Positions 9,267 to 17,323 of a DNA stretch of 41,602 nucleotides are shown one piece after another. Under the pieces are notes generated by a model. That model ran no database searches. It saw only the letters and a program-made list of their open reading frames with translations, and was not told the origin of the DNA. The translations under genes were made by a program, and so were the position numbers. The number at the start of each line of letters is the position of its first letter. Position 1 is the stretch's first letter. The DNA comes from Pseudomonadota bacterium (lineage in GTDB: Bacteria; Pseudomonadota; Gammaproteobacteria; Steroidobacterales; SZUA-146): positions 1 to 41,602 of the forward strand of contig JBCCHD010000034.1 in the NCBI GenBank assembly GCA_039028935.1. The letters run 5' to 3'.

Positions 9267-11240
9267 ATGAAGACAATAACGAATGAAACGACATATCTTT
9301 ACGCGCCACTCATACTGGCGCTGAGTCTGTTAATGACGGTGCCTTCTTGGGGGGAAGGGCCGTCGTCACCCGCTGAGCTACCGCTCAAAGCCTTTGCTCA
9401 GCTTCCGCTGATGCAAGATGTTGAGCTCTCGCCGGATGGTACGCACATCGCGTTTATGTATCCCATCGACGGACGCAATCACATCGTGATTCAGCCCGTG
9501 TTCAATGCGGATCAGCGAAAAGTCATTCCGCCGCCCGGTGAGCTCGAGTTTGATTGGTTGCGCTGGGCGAACGATGAGCGATTGGTGTTCGTGGCCAATT
9601 ATTTTGATCGTCGTTCAAACGTCGAGACGGTTGAAACACGACTGGCGTCGATCAAGCGCGATGGCACGGATGTGAAATGGATCATCAAACCCGCGGCACC
9701 GAAGTCCACAGCCGGGTCTCGGTTATCGCGAACCGCCGAGAGCGTGGCACCACAGCTGCAAGACGACGTGATCGACTGGTTGCCGAGTGATCCCGACCAT
9801 ATTTTGGTGGCGCTGGATGAGGATTTTGATGCGCGCTGGGAAGTGCGCAAAGTCAATGTCAATAACGGCGATTACAAAATTGTGCGTGGTGGCTTCGAGG
9901 GCGTTCAGAACTGGAAATCCGACGCTGACCACGTCGTGCGTTTAGGTTGGGGTTATGACCAGTCCGAATTCAAAGTGATTTACTTGAATCAAGATGGCGA
10001 CTGGAAAAGTGCGGTGCGCACCGATTGGTGGGACCGAGGATGGCGTCCCGGCGCGTTTACCGACGATCCCGAGGTGGTTATCGCCAGTGGCTACGACCAG
10101 GGTCGTGCCATTTACTCTAAAATTAATATTTCCTCTGGAGACGTACTAGAACCGGTCTTTAGCCACGATCAATACGATGCCGACTATCTATTAAGCGAAG
10201 GCTATACCGGGGGTATTGTGGGCGTGCGCTACACGTCGCACTTTCCGCAAACAAAGTACTTTGACGCTGAACTCGATAAGCTGCAGCGTTCGGCTGAAAA
10301 AGCGTTTGCCGGCATGAATGTGCAGCAGGTCAGTCATTCGGCTGATCGAAAGCAACTGCTCATCAAAGTCTCAAGCGACAATGATCCGGGTGTGATGTAC
10401 ATGTGGGATCGTGAAAACAAGAGCATGGATGTGCTGTCGGAGATGATGCCCGGGCTGCTGCCAGAGCTCTTGAGTTCGGTTAAGCCGATAAGCTATGCCG
10501 CTCGCGATGGCTATGACATTCCTGGTTATTTGACGTTACCGAAAGGCAAGGGCGATAAAAATCTGCCTACTGTGATTATGCCGCACGGTGGGCCGAGTGC
10601 GCGAGATGATCAGAGTTTTTGGTTTCTCTCACAGTTTCTGGCCTCACGGGGTTATGCAGTGCTTCAGCCCAATTTTCGTGGTTCGACCGGATACGGAGCC
10701 GCGCACGAGAATGCCGGTGCGAAGCAGTGGGGCGGTCTTATGCAGGATGATGTCACCGATGCCGCGAAGTGGATTGTCAGTAGCGGGATTGCCGATCCCG
10801 AACGTATATGCATCGTGGGCTGGTCGTATGGTGGGTATTCCGCCGCAATGGGCGCGGTGAAAACACCGGACCTATTTCGCTGTGCCGCGAGCATAAACGG
10901 CGTGTTGGATATTCCGCGTCAGGTGAACGACGGTCGCAAATACGTCGGTGGTAAAGCCTGGTCGGAAGCGATATCGCTGGAGGGGGCGAGCCTTAAGGAT
11001 ATTTCGCCTTTACATCAGGCTGAGAAAATCACCATACCCATGCTGATTATCCAGGCCAAAGATGACGCGCGCGTGCATAAAGAGCAAGGTTCGAGTATGG
11101 CCAAGCGTCTCGATAAGCTGGGTAAAACCCATACGTACATTACCGTCGATCACGGCGGGCACAGCATGAACAACGAGCCCGCGCGAGCCATTATTTTGGA
11201 GTCGGTAGAACGATTCCTCGATAGCAATATCGGCACCTGA
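9267..11240 (+). CDS. S9-family (prolyl oligopeptidase type) peptidase, exported, paralogue 1
   Basis: This is a serine peptidase of the DPP / acylaminoacyl-peptidase group, 657 aa. The N-terminus has a hydrophobic stretch (about residues 12-25) ending in PSWGEG, a probable signal peptide, so it should act in the periplasm or outside. Residues to about 390 form the beta-propeller region (ELSPDG, WANDERLVF). The C-terminal alpha/beta-hydrolase domain begins near SYAARDGYDIPGYL. It carries PHGGP (oxyanion region), the nucleophile S520 in GWSYGGYS, the acid in KDD (D599 or D600) and H632 in DHGGHSM. It closely resembles the second S9 gene at 22029 along its whole length, so the two are paralogues. 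A strong terminator follows 23 bp after the stop. Substrate preference, proline or acylated N-termini, cannot be told. Confidence 0.95.
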   Translation: MKTITNETTYLYAPLILALSLLMTVPSWGEGPSSPAELPLKAFAQLPLMQDVELSPDGTHIAFMYPIDGRNHIVIQPVFNADQRKVIPPPGELEFDWLRWANDERLVFVANYFDRRSNVETVETRLASIKRDGTDVKWIIKPAAPKSTAGSRLSRTAESVAPQLQDDVIDWLPSDPDHILVALDEDFDARWEVRKVNVNNGDYKIVRGGFEGVQNWKSDADHVVRLGWGYDQSEFKVIYLNQDGDWKSAVRTDWWDRGWRPGAFTDDPEVVIASGYDQGRAIYSKINISSGDVLEPVFSHDQYDADYLLSEGYTGGIVGVRYTSHFPQTKYFDAELDKLQRSAEKAFAGMNVQQVSHSADRKQLLIKVSSDNDPGVMYMWDRENKSMDVLSEMMPGLLPELLSSVKPISYAARDGYDIPGYLTLPKGKGDKNLPTVIMPHGGPSARDDQSFWFLSQFLASRGYAVLQPNFRGSTGYGAAHENAGAKQWGGLMQDDVTDAAKWIVSSGIADPERICIVGWSYGGYSAAMGAVKTPDLFRCAASINGVLDIPRQVNDGRKYVGGKAWSEAISLEGASLKDISPLHQAEKITIPMLIIQAKDDARVHKEQGSSMAKRLDKLGKTHTYITVDHGGHSMNNEPARAIILESVERFLDSNIGT

Positions 11241-11263
11241 CGGAACCAGTTACGCAACCTGCG

Positions 11264-11293
11264 GCCGCGGCCTACGAGGCCGCGGCTTTTTTT
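11264..11293 (+). terminator. rho-independent terminator after S9 peptidase 1
   Basis: A perfect 9-bp GC stem (GCCGCGGCC with GGCCGCGGC) around a 5-nt loop TACGA is followed directly by seven T. It lies 23 bp after the peptidase stop codon. A second, weaker plus-strand signal follows at 11332-11369: a 5-bp ACACC/GGTGT stem, then a T-rich run. Confidence 0.93.
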
Positions 11294-11532
11294 ATGCGCA
11301 TAGTGGTGAGTCGTGTGGTGCTGACGGTGTGACACCGCGGCAAAGGTGTTTGAGTTTTTTTCTTTTTTTGCAGACGGCGTCGTGCTCGTCTGTTGAACGG
11401 ATAGAGAATCGTTCCGAATGGCAGTACGCCACTATGTCTCCGTGCCGGCGACAGACTGAGAAAATTGACGCCGACGGCGCGCGTCCAGCCGGACTGTGAT
11501 AGCGGTGGATAGTGGCCGGACGATCCGTCGAA

Positions 11533-12633
11533 CTAGCTGTCGGCCGGCAGCCCTTGTTGATACCAATCATGCAACGCGCGAATGGAATGTTCAGAGCGCA
11601 CGCCGCCGGCGGGATCGAGCACGAGCGGCCCCGGCCGATAGCCGCGGCTATTGAGGCCGCGCTGCACGGATTCAACAAGACGTATGTCTTCGGCCACGGT
11701 CGTGTCGCGGTCCTGAATGGCCAATTGTCGAGCCACGTCGGGATCGATGTGGCCACCTTCATACCATCCGCGAATCACGTCAACGCGGGCTTCGCCCAGG
11801 TCGCGCCAGTGGTAGGTGTTGAGCACGTTTCCGGGGTACACCTGAAACGAAAACATGGGCCATAAGAACCATGAAGAGTAGTTGCCGGCTTTTGCGTGGC
11901 CGTCCAGATCGATCGGGTAGGTCATGCTGTCGAGGTTTTGGCATTCGGTCGTGTGGCGCAGGCAATGACCTTGCGGCTGGATGTCGTAGGTTGATGGCTT
12001 GACCACCCCCTTGGAAAAGGTCGGGTGATTGCGTTCGCAGTGGTAACACTCCGAGTAGTTTTCGATCGACACTTTCCAGTTGCAGTCTTCCGCGACACTG
12101 ACCCATTGCTGGAGTTTGAGTTGGTCAAGATGCGGCACATACGCACTGAGCTCGTCCCGCACACCAGGAAACCACTCATCCATCGGGCGCGCATTCTCAT
12201 CGAGATTCACAAACACAAAGCCCAAAAAGATCTCGGTGCGAACAGACGTCAAACAGATCTGGCTTTTGTCAAAGCCCGGGGTCACGTTAATGTTGGGACC
12301 GGCGCGAAGTTCACCGCTCAGTTCGTATGTCCAGGCGTGATACGGGCACACAAGCAGACGGGCGTTGCCATTGCCGTTGACCAGCTCGTGGGCGCGATGC
12401 TGGCACACGTTGTAGAACGTATTGATCTGGTTATCTTTACCGCGAACGCAAAACAGCGCTTGGCCGGCCACCGTAAAGCTCACATAGTCGCCCGGCTTGG
12501 TTAATTCGCTCTCGTGTGCGGCAAACTGCCAGGTGGAGGCCAGCACCGTATTTTTTTCCAGCGCGTACACATCCGGATCGGTGTAGTACCGGGCCGCCAG
12601 TGCTTTGCGTGGTTCGGTGGGCGAATGGTTCAT
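11533..12633 (-). CDS. Rieske non-heme iron oxygenase, betaine/carnitine demethylase type alpha subunit
   Basis: It is predicted to hydroxylate an N-methyl group or C-N bond with O2 and electrons from a reductase, releasing formaldehyde or a cleaved amine. The Rieske cluster ligands are C77, H79, C96 and H99 (CQH, 16 residues, CPYH). The mononuclear iron site is in ENYSECYHCERNH: H198, H203 and later D316 in AEDIRLVESVQRG. The bridging residue between subunits is E195 where naphthalene dioxygenase has Asp. Glu at this place is known for carnitine monooxygenase CntA, and the ENYxECYHC pattern is shared with glycine-betaine and proline-betaine oxygenases. Length is 366 aa. Its ATG overlaps the stop of the upstream RpiR gene (ATGA), so the two are translationally coupled. 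No reductase partner lies in the window. The substrate is inferred only as a quaternary amine. Confidence 0.93.
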   Translation of the reverse strand: MNHSPTEPRKALAARYYTDPDVYALEKNTVLASTWQFAAHESELTKPGDYVSFTVAGQALFCVRGKDNQINTFYNVCQHRAHELVNGNGNARLLVCPYHAWTYELSGELRAGPNINVTPGFDKSQICLTSVRTEIFLGFVFVNLDENARPMDEWFPGVRDELSAYVPHLDQLKLQQWVSVAEDCNWKVSIENYSECYHCERNHPTFSKGVVKPSTYDIQPQGHCLRHTTECQNLDSMTYPIDLDGHAKAGNYSSWFLWPMFSFQVYPGNVLNTYHWRDLGEARVDVIRGWYEGGHIDPDVARQLAIQDRDTTVAEDIRLVESVQRGLNSRGYRPGPLVLDPAGGVRSEHSIRALHDWYQQGLPADS

Positions 12634-13517
12634 GCGTCCTCATCATCCACGTAAACGCCAAGCTCAGTGCGGCGGGCGTGGAACTGTTCGATCTTGTCAA
12701 CGACGTCGGGGTCAGCTTCGGCGATGACAAACGCCATGAGCGTTTCCAATAACGCACTTGTGGCGAGCGTCGATGTAAAAAACTGCGGTGTTTGCGTTTG
12801 TACCACAAAGCGTATGGGGCTACCCATGACCACAGGCGACGCCGGACTGTCTGAAATACCGATGACTTGGACACCGCGGGCGCGCGCTAATTTAACCGCG
12901 CTGAGAACTTCCGCTCGGTAGGGTTTGAATGTCATCACGAGCAACACGTCTTCTGGCCCCGCGCGCGCAATGTCGTCGGTCGCGAGCTGTCCGGCGCGTG
13001 GGATGGCGTGCACGTTGTCGAGGGCCATGTCGGCAAGATAGGCAAACTGGCGGGCTAGCGTGTGGTTGATGCCCACGCCGAGCACAAAGGTATGGCGGGC
13101 ACCGATGATCGCGTCGGCGGCGACCTTAATATCCGGCGCGCCAGTTGCCGCGAACGTGCGCTGTAGGTTATGCATAGCGGAATCGGCCATCGCGGCGTAG
13201 AGACCGTCAAGACGACTGTTTTGCGCAAGCGACTGCAACCAACGGGCGCGGTCGGGGAAACTTAAGCCTCCGCGTCGAAGCTCCTCACGAAACGGGGCGC
13301 GAAACTCATCGTAGCCGCTGTAGCCGCACGCCCGAGATAAACGCACTAAAGTGTTGGGTTTGACGGCCGCCAGGCCCGCTAATTCGCGAATGGAGCTCAC
13401 GCCAACATCATTAGGATTTTCAAGGGCATACACCGCTGCTTTGTGAAGCTCGGGGGTCATTTCCGGAAGCTGCACAAAGAGTTCTCTGAGCGTATCGTCG
13501 AGCGTGGCGGTGGTCAT
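12630..13517 (-). CDS. RpiR/MurR-family transcriptional regulator
   Basis: This 295-aa DNA-binding regulator has an N-terminal HTH_6 domain (about residues 1-80; SIRELAGLAAVKPNTLVRLSR is the helix-turn-helix region). A C-terminal SIS domain follows (about 120-260; VLGVGINHTLARQFAYLAD, then VLLVMTFKPYRAEVL). SIS domains usually bind phosphosugars, but RpiR members also control other catabolic operons. I choose the ATG at 13517 because it gives the usual family length. The frame stays open further upstream but would run into the divergent promoter and the next gene. It stands between the Rieske gene (ATGA overlap) and the divergent flavoprotein operon, and two near-identical 17-bp repeats lie in the shared promoter region. 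The simplest reading is that it autoregulates and controls both directions. Inducer unknown. Confidence 0.93.
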   Translation of the reverse strand: MTTATLDDTLRELFVQLPEMTPELHKAAVYALENPNDVGVSSIRELAGLAAVKPNTLVRLSRACGYSGYDEFRAPFREELRRGGLSFPDRARWLQSLAQNSRLDGLYAAMADSAMHNLQRTFAATGAPDIKVAADAIIGARHTFVLGVGINHTLARQFAYLADMALDNVHAIPRAGQLATDDIARAGPEDVLLVMTFKPYRAEVLSAVKLARARGVQVIGISDSPASPVVMGSPIRFVVQTQTPQFFTSTLATSALLETLMAFVIAEADPDVVDKIEQFHARRTELGVYVDDEDA

Positions 13518-13553
13518 CGTCGTGAATGGCTGCCTTGTGACTGTCCCGTAAAA

Positions 13554-13600
13554 GTACAAATGTTTTATTATTCGTTGACAATGGTACAAATGTTCTATTA
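13554..13600. promoter_or_regulatory. twin 17-bp direct repeats, candidate operators of the RpiR regulator
   Basis: GTACAAATGTTTTATTA (13554-13570) and GTACAAATGTTCTATTA (13584-13600) match at 16 of 17 positions and begin exactly 30 bp apart, about three helical turns. Both contain ACA-AA-TGT, a small inverted repeat. They lie in the 127-bp gap between the divergent RpiR and flavoprotein genes. The right copy covers the -35/-10 spacer and -10 of the plus-strand promoter. The left copy would overlap a possible minus-strand -10. This placement suits repression of both directions by a cooperatively bound regulator. Confidence 0.75.
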
Positions 13601-13601
13601 G
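13575..13601 (+). promoter_or_regulatory. candidate sigma-70 promoter of the flavoprotein operon
   Basis: A consensus -35 box TTGACA (13575-13580) is followed after 15 bp by TATTAG (13596-13601) as a possible -10. The spacing is short but workable. The start of transcription would fall near 13608, leaving a leader of about 37 nt before the GTG start at 13645. The box sits between, and partly inside, the twin repeats. Confidence 0.5.
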
Positions 13602-13644
13602 CGTGTCCAGGTGGCAGCAAGCGTAGCGGCAGGAGTTTTCGCGG

Positions 13645-16116
13645 GTGAGTGAACACAACGGTAAGTCGGTGCCATCGCAGGCACGCGTCGTGATTGTGGG
13701 TGGCGGCATTATGGGGTGTGGGCTTGCCTACCATTTGGCACACGCCGGCTGGACAGACATCGTGTTGCTGGAGAAAGCCGCGCTCACATCGGGTTCGACT
13801 TGGCACGCCGCTGGGCAGATCACCCACTCCACATCGAGCTATGGGCTGGGTCGGTGTGTCGATTACAACATCGGCTTGTACTCGGGCTTGTTGGAAGAAG
13901 AAACCGGGCAATCGGTCACCTGGCATGGTTGCGGATCGCTGCGCCTGGCCTACACCGACGACGAAATGGACTGGTTGCGCCACACCATGAGTGTCGGCAG
14001 CTCATTAGGTTTTCCGATGGAGATGGTGGGCCCGCAGCGCATTCGTCAATTGCATCCGTTTTACAACCTCGACGGCGTTCAGGGCGCGCTGCATACGCCT
14101 GAGGATGGTCATGTCGACCCGTCAGGCGTGACGCAGGCGTTGGCCAAAGGTGCGCGACAACTTGGTGCGCGCATCGTGACGCGTTGTCGCGCCACCAATA
14201 TCACGCGTACCGCAAATGGCGAATGGCAGGTGGATACCGAGCGCGGGTCAATCCGTTGCGAGCACGTCGTTAACGCTGGCGGCACCTATGCGCGACAGAT
14301 GGGTGAGTGGTCTGGGCTACAGCTGCCCATGACGTCCATGACCCATCACTATTTAATCACCGATACGGTTCCACAGTTTGTTGACCTGGAGCACGAGTTG
14401 CCGGTAGTGCGCGACGACCGCTTGGTGTCCGGCTACATTCGCATGGAGCAAAAGTCAGGCCTTATCGGTATCTATGAAAAAACCGATCCCAACACCGTGT
14501 GGGAAACGCATTGTCCGTGGGAGGCTGAGAACGAGCTTTTTGAAGCGGACTACGACCGCATTATGCCGTGGTTGGAGAACGCCATGGATCGGATGCCGAT
14601 TTTGGCCGAAGTGGGCATTAAGCAGGATGTGCATGGGGCGATTTCCCATCCGCCTGACGGTAATCCACTTATCGGTCCAGTCGGTGGTGCACCCAATTAT
14701 TGGTGTTGCTGTGGCACGCAGATCGGCATCGGCTGGGGGCCGGGTCTCACGCGCGAACTGGCAGCTTGGATGGTCCATGGCGCCGCCAACATCTCGATGC
14801 GCGAGTTCGATCCGCGGCGATTTGGCGACTACGCCACACCCGACTGGCAGATTGTGAAGGCCAAAGAAGACTACTGTCTGCGACACGAAATTCCGTTTCC
14901 TCACTTTAACCGCCTTGAAGGACGGCCGATCAAACCAAGTCCGATGTATGACGTGTTGAAAGACAAAGGCGCGGTGTTTGAAGAGGTGTTTGGTCATGAG
15001 CGGCCGCGTTGGTTTGCACCAGCGGGTACCGAACCGGTGGACCAATATTCGTTTCAGCGCAACGCTGTACATGACATTGTGGCGGCTGAAGTGGCTGGCG
15101 TTCGCGAGCGCGTCGGGATCATGGATATCACCGCGTTTGCCAAGGTCGAAGTCGCCGGTCCTGAAGCGGCGAAATTTCTCGATGCGCTGATTGCGAATCG
15201 CTTGCCGAGCAAGGTGGGCGGTATTATTTTGACGCACCTTCTCAGTGACGCCGGCCGCATTGAACTCGAGCTCACTATTGCGCGTCTCGAAGACGCTCGT
15301 TACTACCTCACCTGCGCCGCGTTTTTCGAACAGCGATTGCTCGATCATCTGCATCGCTTTGAGCCCGGTCCAGACGTCGACATCATCAATCGCTCAAGCA
15401 CCTGGTCGGCGTTGGCGCTGCAGGGACCGAGAAGTCGAAGCGTGTTGGCCGATAACACCTCGTCCGATTTGAGTAACGCGGGTTTTCGCTGGCTAACAGC
15501 ACAAGAGATTTCGGTGGCGGGCCATCCGCTTTGGGCATTGAGACTGTCGTACGCGGGGGAACTTGGTTGGGAACTGCATGGACCGCGCGAATCGATGGGC
15601 GCGGTGTACACCGCGTTAGCCGATTCTGGAGTGCCACACGGAATGGTCGACTACGGCTCGTTCGCGATGAATGTCATGCGTATGGAGAAGGGATTCAAAG
15701 GGGCCGGCGAACTCACCAATGAGGTGACACTGCCCGAAGCCGATGTCATGCGGTTTGTGAAACTCGACAAACCGACGTTCGTTGGCAAAGCGGCGACGGA
15801 GCGCAGTGCCGCAGATGCCAATCCGCCATGGCGATGCGTGTATTTAGGCATCGATCCACCCACGGATTCTGCACTCATGAGCGATGGACACGGTGGCGAG
15901 GCGGTACTACTTAATGGTCAGGCGGTCGGCTCGACAAGCTCCATGGTGTTTGGCCACTCGGTGGGTATGGGCCTCGCGTTCGCCTACGTCAAACCCGATG
16001 CGGCACGTCCTGGCACCGAGCTTGAGGTGCTGATTATGAACGAACGCCGCGCTGCGCGTGTTCTCGATAAGCCTGCGTATGATGCCGAGAGCCTGTTGCC
16101 CCGTGTGGATGGCTAG
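13645..16116 (+). CDS. dimethylglycine/sarcosine dehydrogenase-like FAD oxidoreductase with GcvT (folate) domain
   Basis: It is predicted to oxidise an N-methyl group of a tertiary or secondary amine with FAD and pass the one-carbon unit to tetrahydrofolate. At 823 aa it has the two-part layout of DMGDH. The N-terminal DAO domain has the FAD dinucleotide motif GGGIMG (19-24), E43 at the end of the second strand, and GSTWHAAG, in which H54 matches the histidine that carries covalent FAD in mammalian DMGDH. From about residue 430 a GcvT/aminomethyltransferase domain follows (MDITAFAKVEVAGPEA, LSYAGELGWELH, the C-terminal barrel). It starts with GTG, and AGGAG at 13631-13635 supports this start with a 9-base spacing. 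It heads the operon opposite the RpiR gene. Its true substrate may be an N-methylated product of the Rieske oxygenase rather than dimethylglycine. Confidence 0.94.
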   Translation: MSEHNGKSVPSQARVVIVGGGIMGCGLAYHLAHAGWTDIVLLEKAALTSGSTWHAAGQITHSTSSYGLGRCVDYNIGLYSGLLEEETGQSVTWHGCGSLRLAYTDDEMDWLRHTMSVGSSLGFPMEMVGPQRIRQLHPFYNLDGVQGALHTPEDGHVDPSGVTQALAKGARQLGARIVTRCRATNITRTANGEWQVDTERGSIRCEHVVNAGGTYARQMGEWSGLQLPMTSMTHHYLITDTVPQFVDLEHELPVVRDDRLVSGYIRMEQKSGLIGIYEKTDPNTVWETHCPWEAENELFEADYDRIMPWLENAMDRMPILAEVGIKQDVHGAISHPPDGNPLIGPVGGAPNYWCCCGTQIGIGWGPGLTRELAAWMVHGAANISMREFDPRRFGDYATPDWQIVKAKEDYCLRHEIPFPHFNRLEGRPIKPSPMYDVLKDKGAVFEEVFGHERPRWFAPAGTEPVDQYSFQRNAVHDIVAAEVAGVRERVGIMDITAFAKVEVAGPEAAKFLDALIANRLPSKVGGIILTHLLSDAGRIELELTIARLEDARYYLTCAAFFEQRLLDHLHRFEPGPDVDIINRSSTWSALALQGPRSRSVLADNTSSDLSNAGFRWLTAQEISVAGHPLWALRLSYAGELGWELHGPRESMGAVYTALADSGVPHGMVDYGSFAMNVMRMEKGFKGAGELTNEVTLPEADVMRFVKLDKPTFVGKAATERSAADANPPWRCVYLGIDPPTDSALMSDGHGGEAVLLNGQAVGSTSSMVFGHSVGMGLAFAYVKPDAARPGTELEVLIMNERRAARVLDKPAYDAESLLPRVDG

Positions 16117-16222
16117 CGTAAGCGCGGAAGCGGCTCGCTTGGCATGCCAACGACCCGTAGCGCTTGCTGTTGCCGCCACACCCGATTATTTTTAATGGCC
16201 TTCATGCAGGGATAACAACACG

Positions 16223-17323
16223 ATGCAACAGACCGTCCCACCCACCATGCAGGCCATGCTGCTGACCGGACACGGCGGCTACGACAAACTCGTTTTTCGT
16301 GACGACGTGCCAACGCCTGTGCCCATGGCCGGTGAAGTGCTCATTCAGGTGCACGCCTGTGGGCTGAACAATACCGATATCAACACGCGCACAGCGTGGT
16401 ATTCAAAAGGCGTTACCTCAAACACGAGCGATACCGCTCAGGATAACGCCGACGATGAGGATGCGGGGTGGGGCGGCACATCGATTACGTTCCCACGTAT
16501 TCAAGGTGCCGACGTGGCCGGTACTGTCGTCGCGCTGGGCGAAGGTGCCAACCCGTCGCTGCTTGGCCAACGGGTCATGATTGATACCTGGCTTAGAGAT
16601 TGGGATCACCCCCTTGATATGAATCGCACCGGCTACTACGGCAGCGAACTCGATGGTGGGTATGCGCAGTACACGAAAATCGATCAGCGCCATGTTCACG
16701 TGGTGGATTGCGCGCTGAGTCACGCCGAACTTGCGACCTTCGCGACGTCGTACATCACGGCAGAAAACATGCTGGAACGCGCAAACGTTGCAGACGGTGA
16801 CACAGTGTTGGTGACCGGTGCGTCGGGTGGTGTGGGTTCGGCGCTTATTCAATTGGCGCATCGTCGTGGCGCGCGCGTGGTGGCGTTGAGCGGCGAGAGC
16901 AAGCACGAACAGCTCGCCGCGTTGAACCCGGCGGCCATTCTGCCACGCTCGCCCGTTCATTTAGCGGACGCCCTGGAGGACGCGCTTGGCGTGCGCAGCG
17001 TCAGTGTGGTGGCGGACGTCGTGGGCGGAATGCTGTTTGGTCAGCTCATCGACGCGCTGGATCGCGGCGGGCGTTTCACGTGCGCTGGCGCCATCGCCGG
17101 GCCGATTGTCGAATTTGACTTACGTACGTTTTATTTAAAAGACCTGACCTTTACCGGCGCCACAATTGTTCCGCCGGGCTTATTTGCGCGACTAGTGTCG
17201 TACATTGAGCGCGGCGAGGTGCAGCCGCTGCTGGCCAAGACTTTCCCGCTGCAGGCGCTACATGAGGCTCAAAAAGCGTTTGTGGCGAAAGAACACCTCG
17301 GAAACATAGTGGTTGAGCCGTGA
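16223..17323 (+). CDS. zinc-independent MDR (quinone oxidoreductase-like) dehydrogenase/reductase
   Basis: This 366-aa protein is of the medium-chain dehydrogenase/reductase superfamily. The GroES-like N-terminus is visible (AGEVLIQVHACGLNNTDI, then IQGADVAGTVVALGEG). The Rossmann part has VTGASGGVGSALIQLAHRRGA for NADPH. I do not see the four-cysteine structural zinc lobe of zinc alcohol dehydrogenases, and the NNTDI segment is of the quinone-reductase type. An insertion rich in Thr, Asp and Ser near residues 58-80 separates the first motifs. It lies 106 bp after the flavoprotein and overlaps the next gene by four bases (GTGA), so it is part of the operon. It probably reduces or oxidises a carbonyl or enone intermediate; the substrate is not known. 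Confidence 0.88.
   Translation: MQQTVPPTMQAMLLTGHGGYDKLVFRDDVPTPVPMAGEVLIQVHACGLNNTDINTRTAWYSKGVTSNTSDTAQDNADDEDAGWGGTSITFPRIQGADVAGTVVALGEGANPSLLGQRVMIDTWLRDWDHPLDMNRTGYYGSELDGGYAQYTKIDQRHVHVVDCALSHAELATFATSYITAENMLERANVADGDTVLVTGASGGVGSALIQLAHRRGARVVALSGESKHEQLAALNPAAILPRSPVHLADALEDALGVRSVSVVADVVGGMLFGQLIDALDRGGRFTCAGAIAGPIVEFDLRTFYLKDLTFTGATIVPPGLFARLVSYIERGEVQPLLAKTFPLQALHEAQKAFVAKEHLGNIVVEP

Noticed and set aside
11292-11762. Minus-strand open frame overlapping the Rieske 3' end
   Set aside because: It overlaps the Rieske coding end in another frame, its composition is not protein-like (runs of basic residues and prolines), and no motif is visible.
14455-15354. Open frame of 299 codons on the minus strand
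   Set aside because: It lies wholly inside the flavoprotein gene on the opposite strand, shows no recognisable motifs, and is explained as a GC-rich antisense shadow.
16139-16150. 12-bp perfect palindrome TTGGCATGCCAA between the flavoprotein and MDR genes
   Set aside because: About ten such palindromes are expected by chance in a window of this size, there is no second copy and no promoter beside it.
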